Part shown: piece after piece, positions 8,901-13,453 of the stretch
Layout: every line of letters starts with the position of its first letter
Position numbering within the stretch: the first letter of the stretch is position 1
Source: Bacteroidales bacterium
GTDB lineage: Bacteria > Bacteroidota > Bacteroidia > Bacteroidales > VadinHA17
Length of the DNA: 13,453 nt
NCBI GenBank assembly: GCA_003157055.1
Contig: PMIG01000017.1
Span: forward strand, 1-13,453
Reading direction: 5' to 3'
Made by a program: the position numbers and the translations under genes
The notes under the pieces: generated by a model
Database searches by the model: none
What the model was told of the DNA's origin: nothing
The model's input: the letters and a program-made list of their open reading frames with translations, nothing else

Positions 8901-9217
8901 CAATGCGCGGGGCGACCGAAGAAAAAGCGCTGGCTCAGCTCTCTAGAAGCTCCGGCATTCACGTGATGGCATCATCGGAAAGCGATCAGCAGTCGGCAGA
9001 GATCAAGAGCCTTGGCCACGGTGTCTTCACTTATGTTCTGCTCGAAGCGCTTAGCGGCAAGGCTGACGGGGCACCTGCCGATTCAAAGATCACGGTATAT
9101 GAAATAAAATCTTATCTCGACGATCAGGTACCTGAAGTGTCATACAATCTCATCAGACACAAGCAATTCCCAAGCACTTTCTCAATAGGGCACGATTTTC
9201 CGATAGTGATGGAATAA
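5951..9217 (+). CDS. Exported WD40-repeat protein with C-terminal caspase-like (C14) protease
   Basis: This 1088-residue protein carries a signal peptide (hydrophobic residues 17-30, likely cleavage near Gly32-Gln33), fourteen WD40 repeats of about 44 residues (about 39-660), a conserved DWFIRNPGGYFDASEGAF segment (667 on), an Ig-like beta domain (about 734-832) and a caspase-like p20 domain (841 to the end). The catalytic dyad is intact: His922 in YAGHG and Cys974 in DACQSG. Asp972, two residues before the cysteine, matches the S1 Asp of metacaspases, so cleavage after Arg or Lys is the likely preference (inference). Fourteen repeats would make two seven-bladed propellers, plausible for ligand or partner sensing. 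Met13 (base 5987) is an equally good start and puts the signal peptide right at the N-terminus. The last 22 codons recur at 13226-13292. No promoter is obvious. No toxin, immunity or nucleotide-signalling gene is adjacent. Confidence 0.93.
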   Translation: MKLCFIRNVPRKMNSRALCLLVLMSVQAVTRGQEIETVVQAGHYAAVTAVCYSPDGKFIATGSADKTIILWRSSDGKEIRSFRGSASGIKYLEFSKAGTGILSLGDDGTCIAWDVMTGKQINRINTDGRKFTCASFSPDGLQIVTGSLRSGMSVWDLQSGGERMNLVPVPSDLYSEKGFDYPETGTIAFSNDGQFILAGSGDNTAILFDGKSGKEIRKFKKTFSTCTSCITDAAITPDNKYVLLTCSDSIKMFDRANGTLIREFYGQGSPEKISVSTDNRYVYGIEYGTAEAWDLKSGKLVIKAGDYSDNKVLAAAISPDGKQILTGGEKRVAEAWDFGSGKKVMTLKGYLNQVDERILTNSYMYWAALVNEAKLSPDGRFIAVGRTGNNAKLIDFKTGKVFKTLRGHNGMVISLNFSKDGKYLATGGLDGKAIVWNVETGDTVRTIRFPDENNAIFSVDISPDDNMLATADWGGYVIIWDIKTGKSIQAVSPHEKTAVYQVRFSPNGIYFISAGLDKRLTMTEIDTGEEIRVFTGHTELVNSINFNPGGDKIITAGWDGTVRVWDFMSGIQVLKIKAHQGGVYNAKYDASGKYIVSGGDDFLVKEWDASTGSLVCELAGHQGGVGDVNITSDLKYIISGSRDGTIRIWNVSEKREMVSMTFLNENDWFIRNPGGYFDASEGAFNSISFVKGTELYSISQFFNEFYRPGLYAESFGENETSFRQNVSGAIDKFPPPSVEIVLPEKGTIADNSIITFMVKVTNNGGGVKELKVMQNGKRQDVDASDLQRMTKAGQYAMKTFELNLVPGQNEISVSAFSNGEIESAQVTADVAYKGIQKTSDCYVLSVGINKYENDNMNLSYARADAQAFSSFIDSKGEKLFNKIHSYTLFDKDATKARVLALLDEITKTMKKEDVFIFFYAGHGSIENNVFYFITSEITGMYQDDKLKNALSVTEMQEKFRMLPALKQVAFIDACQSGASVEALAMRGATEEKALAQLSRSSGIHVMASSESDQQSAEIKSLGHGVFTYVLLEALSGKADGAPADSKITVYEIKSYLDDQVPEVSYNLIRHKQFPSTFSIGHDFPIVME

Positions 9218-9222
9218 AAAGG
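9150..9222 (+). repeat. Direct repeat copy 1 (3' end of the caspase gene)
   Basis: The end of the caspase gene, including its stop codon, recurs 4075 bases downstream (13225-13297). Over the 67 bases up to the stop, 60 positions match by my count, and the reading frame is kept. The two copies bracket the whole minus-strand DUF3857 operon. Confidence 0.9.
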
Positions 9223-9255
9223 ACACCGGGGATTTGGTAATTATATAAGCTCGCC

Positions 9256-11208
9256 TTAACTTTTGACCAGAACAACTTTTTCGTTGCCTTTCTTGACTAT
9301 TTCACCCATAAAATATTTGATTTTTGAATAGTTGTCCGGGGAATAGATTGAATTTTTGAAAGTGTATGTAAAGATTATATTTATATTTTTCCCGTCGCTC
9401 AAAGCTGAATAAGAGAGTTCGAACAGTTCATTTTTGATTTTATCTTCTGAAGGAAGGAAATCGACATTGTAACCCTGAGGCAAAATGATTCTTGAACTAA
9501 AAGTCTTTCTTACGGGGAAGGTCATATCTATCGGGTATGTTCTATTGTTTTGGGTAAGCGGATTATTTGACATAGGCTCATCGAGAAAAGGAGAGATATA
9601 AATTTTATTATTTATTATCTCTGATGTGTTTCCGACTGTACATTGATATATATATGGCAGATTAACATCGTAAGGATTCGATATTTCAACCTTGTCATCA
9701 TTCAGCTTATAGCGATTCTTAATCAAAGACGCCTTCAGCAGGCTGTCATTTGACCCATATGATTTTCTGTACAAATATGCCTGATATTTTGTCAGAGATG
9801 AAATCATTTTTGTTTCAGTTCCGGAATCAAGCAGGTTTATAGTAAAATCAGTTTTTTGTTCAGAAAGCGAGCTGCATTGAAGGCTCACCCACTCCTCCTT
9901 CCCCTTGCAGATAAGCAATCCCTTGTCATTAATGCATCTTGGCGGGATCATATCGTTCTGGCACAAAGGTTCAGTAGCATCTGAAATGATCGTATTACCG
10001 TTGATTTTTGCTGAGATCAGAATATAATTAAAAAAATGCAAAAAGGGATAATCGTATTTTATCTTACCGTTATCCCGGGTACTTATTAATATCGGATATG
10101 CTTCAATCCCGACTGCATTAAGCAATCCTAGTGCAAACAGATTTAAGTCAGCGCTATTGCCAAATTTATCTTTTATCAGTTTATCAGGAGATTTTGAAGC
10201 GAATTTTGTACTGCTTTTATCCCAGCTGAAATTTCGCTTGACCAGATTCATTACATATTCATATTTTTCTTCCGGTGATTTTTTCTGTAATGAGTCTTTA
10301 TTCAGAATTTTATCAGCGGCTTTTTGACTTTTCGACATATATTTCCCAAAATCTTCATCTCTGATAAGCTCATCAATTAATAAAGGCCATGTTGTTATTA
10401 TGTCTTTAGTACCTCCGTTCAGGTAGTAAATCTTGCACAACTGAAAATCGAGTTTAATTATATAATCGTTGATCGACGTTATATATTCCTCATCACGGAA
10501 TGCAGGCATATCCGTCATAATGAATTTTTCCTGCATTTCATGATATGGAGTTGAACCGACATAGTGTGTAATTGAACTGTTCTCTCCGGAAGTATGCGAG
10601 CTGAATTTACCGGCTCCCTGAAGGATCCATGAATAGGAATAGAAAGGGATCAGGCTTACAAAGTATTCACTGTATTTGACGGGTATTCTCCACTGAAATT
10701 CCCAGCTACGCAGATTGAAAAAGTACTGTGAATTAATGCTGTACTTATATTCTATAACCGAACCGGCGTGAACTTCGGGCATTACAAATTTGGAAAGGCT
10801 CCAGGAATTATTCTCTTTTTCGACATAGACCGAGGAGACATTCAGAGGAGTTTTTTTTATGTTGCCATTTTCAATATTGTAGGTGTATGCTTCTATGTTG
10901 TAAACTTTTTCGTAAATATCGCCTTCATGGTAAAATGGTATTTCAACCTCAGCCCATTTAATTCCTGCATCAGTTAATATTTTGATCCTGGTGGTTCTCT
11001 CAAAAACAACATCAAAAGAAGATTCAGTCTCAATAAAATATGATTTGCCTGCATCGGATAAAACGACAGCTTCGGCAGACTTATCCGGAGGGTATTCTTT
11101 CATTCCAAGCTCTTCGGAGTTCACGGCTCCAAAACTCAGAGGCGCTAGTTGAGCCGAGACATAAATTCCAGCTAAAAACAAAAGTATCAAAAGTGATATC
11201 TTTTTCAT
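9256..11208 (-). CDS. Exported DUF3857 protein with inactive-looking transglutaminase fold
   Basis: This 650-residue protein has a cleavable signal peptide (MKKISLLILLFLAGIYVSA, cleaved before Gln20), a DUF3857 domain (about 55-225), a transglutaminase-like domain (about 310-420) and a C-terminal beta region (about 520-640). The motif that normally holds the catalytic Cys reads FGNSADLN with Ser352, and the His position reads FFNYILI with Tyr395; only Asp410 (ISDATEP) remains. The spacing (43 and 58 residues) equals that of the intact triad in the upstream neighbour, so the substitutions are at the equivalent positions. I recall the same GNSAD...FNY pattern in other Bacteroidota DUF3857 proteins, so this is probably a stable non-enzymatic subfamily rather than a decayed gene. 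It should be periplasmic or surface-exposed, perhaps binding protein or peptidoglycan. It is the second gene of an operon, two bases after the first, and is visibly AT-rich. Confidence 0.9.
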   Translation of the reverse strand: MKKISLLILLFLAGIYVSAQLAPLSFGAVNSEELGMKEYPPDKSAEAVVLSDAGKSYFIETESSFDVVFERTTRIKILTDAGIKWAEVEIPFYHEGDIYEKVYNIEAYTYNIENGNIKKTPLNVSSVYVEKENNSWSLSKFVMPEVHAGSVIEYKYSINSQYFFNLRSWEFQWRIPVKYSEYFVSLIPFYSYSWILQGAGKFSSHTSGENSSITHYVGSTPYHEMQEKFIMTDMPAFRDEEYITSINDYIIKLDFQLCKIYYLNGGTKDIITTWPLLIDELIRDEDFGKYMSKSQKAADKILNKDSLQKKSPEEKYEYVMNLVKRNFSWDKSSTKFASKSPDKLIKDKFGNSADLNLFALGLLNAVGIEAYPILISTRDNGKIKYDYPFLHFFNYILISAKINGNTIISDATEPLCQNDMIPPRCINDKGLLICKGKEEWVSLQCSSLSEQKTDFTINLLDSGTETKMISSLTKYQAYLYRKSYGSNDSLLKASLIKNRYKLNDDKVEISNPYDVNLPYIYQCTVGNTSEIINNKIYISPFLDEPMSNNPLTQNNRTYPIDMTFPVRKTFSSRIILPQGYNVDFLPSEDKIKNELFELSYSALSDGKNINIIFTYTFKNSIYSPDNYSKIKYFMGEIVKKGNEKVVLVKS

Positions 11209-11210
11209 TC

Positions 11211-13112
11211 TTATATTTTATTAGAAGTTACAATAAGTGAGGTTTTCTCAGATTCAATTATATCTTTTATGAAGTTATATAAACTCCCGTATTTTTCGAG
11301 AGGATAATTACCGGAATTCAGGAGAAACTTCCTTATTACAGTTATTTTTCTGCCGTTCTGCGTGAATTCAATGAAATACATGCCATAATCATTGGAAACC
11401 AATTTGTTCTTTGGCATAGATGAAAGATTGAAACCATCAGGCAATGTAAACTCTATTGTATCTGTTTTATTGATCGGGTAATCAATCTGAACCGGGAGTT
11501 TTCTTACTGAAGGTTCTTCAAACAAGGGGATTTCAACCGGTGGCAGACTGATCAGCAGATCGTTGCCATACTGCCTGAATAATTTATTACATTTTCCAGT
11601 GCAGGATATATGGATTTCTTTGGAGTCCCTTCCCGGATCGATGAGTGTGTAATCAATAACCTCAAGCCCTCCCTTTGCCAGCGCATCAATTACTGTCCTT
11701 GATTTTTCATTTTCATTGTAATTGCGCATGAGATAAGCAAATGCCTCATAATTTTCTCCCCTGAAAATATAGTTTATTGAGCATAAAATACCGCCCGTAT
11801 TGTTTGGTGTAACCTTTATTCTTCTGGATTCAGTGACTTCGTCAGGCGATAGCTGGGGAATCCGGGAGAAGTGACTGTGGTTTTCATCAATAATCAAAGC
11901 ATTCCGATTCTGAATAAAAGTTCCCTGATAATTGAACGCAAGCTTGCTTGTACAGTCGAGCCAGAGAGTATCATTCCCTACCGGTACACAAATAATCACA
12001 TGATCAAATTGCTGGGAAGGAAAAGATTTAAGGATAGGAGTGACCGGACTTTCAGTATTTACCAGGGAATAATATGATTTAATGCCGGCAGCCTCAAGAA
12101 CAGATCTGAAGTAGTTTGACAAAGCTTTACAATCGCCATACTTGTTCTGTGCCACATATGATGCAGGATAAGGTTTTAGGCCACCTGTTTTTATAGATAT
12201 ATTAACATATCTTACAGCATCCTGCAGATAATGGTACAGTTTTCTGATTTTCTCTTTTTTGTCATCCGTATCTGATATAATTGATCTGATCTTGTTTTGT
12301 TCGACTGCAGGCAAATCCGAAAGGTTGCTTATCAGCTTCCAGTACCAGTTGCCTAATTCTATCCAGCTCTTCTGTGATCCGGGCTGGTCATATTTAAATT
12401 CCAAAGGGATTATCTGCACTTCAGGCAAAAGGCCGGTTAAAGACGGAGAGAATAATTCTGACGGCAGAATATCCCTGTAGGAGGTTTTCCAGGTATATTT
12501 TATCCGTGTTCCGGAAGTGTCGGCGGCGAATGAACTTATAAACCGGCTGGTATATGAAATCTTGTAGTTTGAGGGTATCTCCAGAGTAAGTGTCGCCTGA
12601 AGAGTGGGGATACTTTGACCAATTACTGGCTGCCAGTAATCCAAAGATAAGAACTCATCCTGCTGTTCCTTGTACGAATAATAAAGTGTATAGGGATAAG
12701 TATTATTCTTTAATGTAAATTCCTTTACATAAACATCTTCATAAAATGAATAATCTGAAATTGCGCTTTTGTCAGTTATTTCACTTCTTTTCAGAGTATT
12801 GATCTTAACCCCGGAGGCATCTATAATATATGCCTCAATATCTGAGACATGGACCATTTTTGAATATGGGATGGAGATTTTGGTGTATTTTTCTCCTGCC
12901 CTGTTATTGATCTTTATCTCAACCTTTTCCGTTTTATATAGTTTATTATTGCTGACAATAATATTTCTTTCCATGTTTAACAGTTCAGCATCTCTTAACT
13001 GTACTGAACCTGCAAATCGGACAGGACCAGATGGCCAGACTGAAAATATTCCCAAAGAGAATGTACAGGCGGCTATTAATAAAGCAATAGCGGATGATAC
13101 AATTTTATTCAT
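11211..13112 (-). CDS. Exported DUF3857 protein with intact transglutaminase-like triad
   Basis: This 633-residue protein has an N-terminal export signal (hydrophobic 4-24), a DUF3857 domain (about 55-215), a transglutaminase-like core (about 280-390) and a C-terminal DUF3858-like beta domain with a helical end (about 520-620). The Cys-His-Asp triad is complete: Cys328 (KYGDCKAL), His371 (QFDHVII) and Asp386 (LWLDCTS). Proteins with this fold act as transglutaminases, or more often in bacteria as cysteine proteases or amidases on proteins or peptidoglycan; the substrate here is unknown. Cys16 in LIAAC could be a lipobox, but the hydrophobic run continues past it, so ordinary export is equally likely. 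It is the first gene of the operon: its TAA is two bases from the next ATG, implying coupled translation. No clear promoter is seen in the 113 bases before the caspase relic. Confidence 0.9.
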   Translation of the reverse strand: MNKIVSSAIALLIAACTFSLGIFSVWPSGPVRFAGSVQLRDAELLNMERNIIVSNNKLYKTEKVEIKINNRAGEKYTKISIPYSKMVHVSDIEAYIIDASGVKINTLKRSEITDKSAISDYSFYEDVYVKEFTLKNNTYPYTLYYSYKEQQDEFLSLDYWQPVIGQSIPTLQATLTLEIPSNYKISYTSRFISSFAADTSGTRIKYTWKTSYRDILPSELFSPSLTGLLPEVQIIPLEFKYDQPGSQKSWIELGNWYWKLISNLSDLPAVEQNKIRSIISDTDDKKEKIRKLYHYLQDAVRYVNISIKTGGLKPYPASYVAQNKYGDCKALSNYFRSVLEAAGIKSYYSLVNTESPVTPILKSFPSQQFDHVIICVPVGNDTLWLDCTSKLAFNYQGTFIQNRNALIIDENHSHFSRIPQLSPDEVTESRRIKVTPNNTGGILCSINYIFRGENYEAFAYLMRNYNENEKSRTVIDALAKGGLEVIDYTLIDPGRDSKEIHISCTGKCNKLFRQYGNDLLISLPPVEIPLFEEPSVRKLPVQIDYPINKTDTIEFTLPDGFNLSSMPKNKLVSNDYGMYFIEFTQNGRKITVIRKFLLNSGNYPLEKYGSLYNFIKDIIESEKTSLIVTSNKI

Positions 13113-13225
13113 TGAATATTTATAAGGCTTGCAATAAAGGTAACAATAACTTTCTTTATTTAAAAGAGTTACGGAGAATGTTCCTGAAATTAAGAAATAT
13201 GTATTTCACATATTTCTGTTTATTT

Positions 13226-13292
13226 CATCATTAACAAGCAGTTTCCAGGCACTTTCTCAATAGGGCACGATTTTCTGATAGTGATGGAATAA
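13226..13292 (+). pseudogene. Relic of a second WD40-caspase gene 3' end
   Basis: Read in frame, these bases give INKQFPGTFSIGHDFLIVME and a TAA, almost the same as the last residues of the caspase at 9151-9217 (HKQFPSTFSIGHDFPIVME). Of the seven differences in 67 bases, two are silent, two change an amino acid inside the shared block (Ser to Gly, Pro to Leu) and three fall in one codon pair near the left edge. No start or upstream caspase body is present. Faint similarity may continue left: VPEIKKYV, in another frame at about 13180-13203, resembles VYEIKSYL of the intact gene, which would need a roughly 10-base deletion. It is far too short to be a functional gene. Confidence 0.85.
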
Positions 13293-13294
13293 AA

Positions 13295-13316
13295 GGCCGA
13301 TGAGCGGTCTTCTTTT
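13295..13316 (+). terminator. Terminator-like hairpin after the caspase relic
   Basis: GGCCG (13295-13299) pairs with CGGTC (13305-13309) through one G-T wobble across the loop ATGAG, followed by TTCTTTT. It starts two bases after the relic stop codon. It is short and weak, but its position is what one expects of the original terminator of the lost gene. It would now mainly insulate the tRNA from upstream transcription. Confidence 0.5.
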
Positions 13317-13340
13317 GACCTTTGCCAAATTGCCTGTCAA

Positions 13341-13371
13341 TTTGCAATGATTAAAAAAAGATATACTTTTG
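13341..13371 (+). promoter_or_regulatory. Bacteroidota-type promoter for tRNA-Arg
   Basis: TTTG (13341-13344), a 19-base spacer and TACTTTTG (13364-13371) match TTTG-N19/21-TAnnTTTG exactly. The predicted start is a few bases before the mature tRNA 5' end at 13382. This is the strongest promoter in the window and supports placement in Bacteroidota. Confidence 0.85.
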
Positions 13372-13381
13372 CCACTCGAAT

Positions 13382-13453
13382 GGTCCTATAGTTCAATGGA
13401 TAGAACGGAGGTTTCCTAAACCTTAAATCCAGGTTCGATTCCTGGTGGGGCTA
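13382..13453 (+). tRNA. tRNA-Arg, anticodon CCT (reads AGG)
   Basis: The 72 bases fold into a full cloverleaf: acceptor GGTCCTA with TGGGGCT (three G-T pairs) and discriminator A; D-arm GTTC-AATGGATA-GAAC; anticodon arm GAGGT-TTCCTAA-ACCTT with CCT at the centre; a four-base variable loop; and T-arm CCAGG-TTCGATT-CCTGG. The window ends at the discriminator, so it cannot be seen whether CCA is encoded. It decodes the rare AGG codon for arginine. It has its own promoter. Confidence 0.97.

Noticed and set aside
13065..13067. Cys16 in LIAAC of the 633-residue DUF3857 protein as a lipoprotein attachment site.
   Set aside because: The hydrophobic segment continues well past the cysteine (to about residue 24), so a lipobox call is not secure; noted only as a possibility.
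5951..13112. A defence island (CBASS, Avs, gasdermin-caspase or similar) built around the caspase gene.
   Set aside because: No nucleotide cyclase, NTPase, gasdermin-like or toxin gene is present, and both the caspase and its DUF3857 neighbours carry export signals, unlike cytoplasmic phage-defence effectors.
12769..13125. A 118-codon plus-strand open frame opposite the start of the DUF3857 operon.
   Set aside because: It is antisense to the signal peptide and DUF3857 domain of a well-supported gene and shows no recognisable domain.

Overview
The window looks like the chromosome of a Bacteroidota member, probably Bacteroidales or Marinilabiliales-like. The reasons are a DUF2723 family C-terminus, a YfiR-like/SpoIIE sensor phosphatase, two DUF3857/transglutaminase-fold proteins, no clear Shine-Dalgarno sequences, and promoters of the Bacteroidota type (TTTG, about 20 bases, TAnnTTTG), with an exact example in front of the terminal tRNA.

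Layout. 1-633 (+) is the 3' end of a DUF2723 membrane protein gene. 638-1060 (-) is a receiver-only response regulator, divergent from 1198-3120 (+), a membrane protein that joins a periplasmic YfiR-like domain and long coiled coil to a cytoplasmic SpoIIE-type PP2C phosphatase. A small four-cysteine lipoprotein (3117-3341, -) shares overlapping stop codons with the phosphatase gene. The 335-base gap after it holds a composite palindromic repeat (3423-3585). Then come a small integral membrane protein (3677-4069), an intrinsic terminator (4094-4124), a promoter (4133-4164) and the translation factor ettA (4182-5864).

5951-9217 (+) encodes a predicted exported protein with fourteen WD40 repeats (two seven-bladed propellers by count), an Ig-like spacer and a C-terminal caspase-like (C14) protease with intact His922/Cys974. 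Facing it is a two-gene operon (13112 down to 9256, -) of exported DUF3857 proteins. The promoter-proximal one has an intact Cys-His-Asp triad. Its partner has Ser and Tyr at the Cys and His positions with identical spacing, so it looks like a pseudoenzyme. Beyond the operon, at 13226-13292, is a relic copy of the last 67 bases of the caspase gene, with its stop codon and a terminator-like hairpin. The window ends exactly at the last encoded base of a tRNA-Arg(CCT).

How it fits together. The response regulator and phosphatase plausibly form one signalling unit, although no kinase or STAS partner is visible. The most unusual block is 5951-13300: a secreted WD40-caspase next to an AT-rich operon of an active-looking and a dead-looking transglutaminase-fold protein, bracketed by direct repeats of the caspase 3' end and adjacent to a tRNA. 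This suggests either insertion of the operon at the caspase 3' end or loss of a second tandem caspase gene. A functional link between the caspase and the DUF3857 pair is possible but rests only on position.
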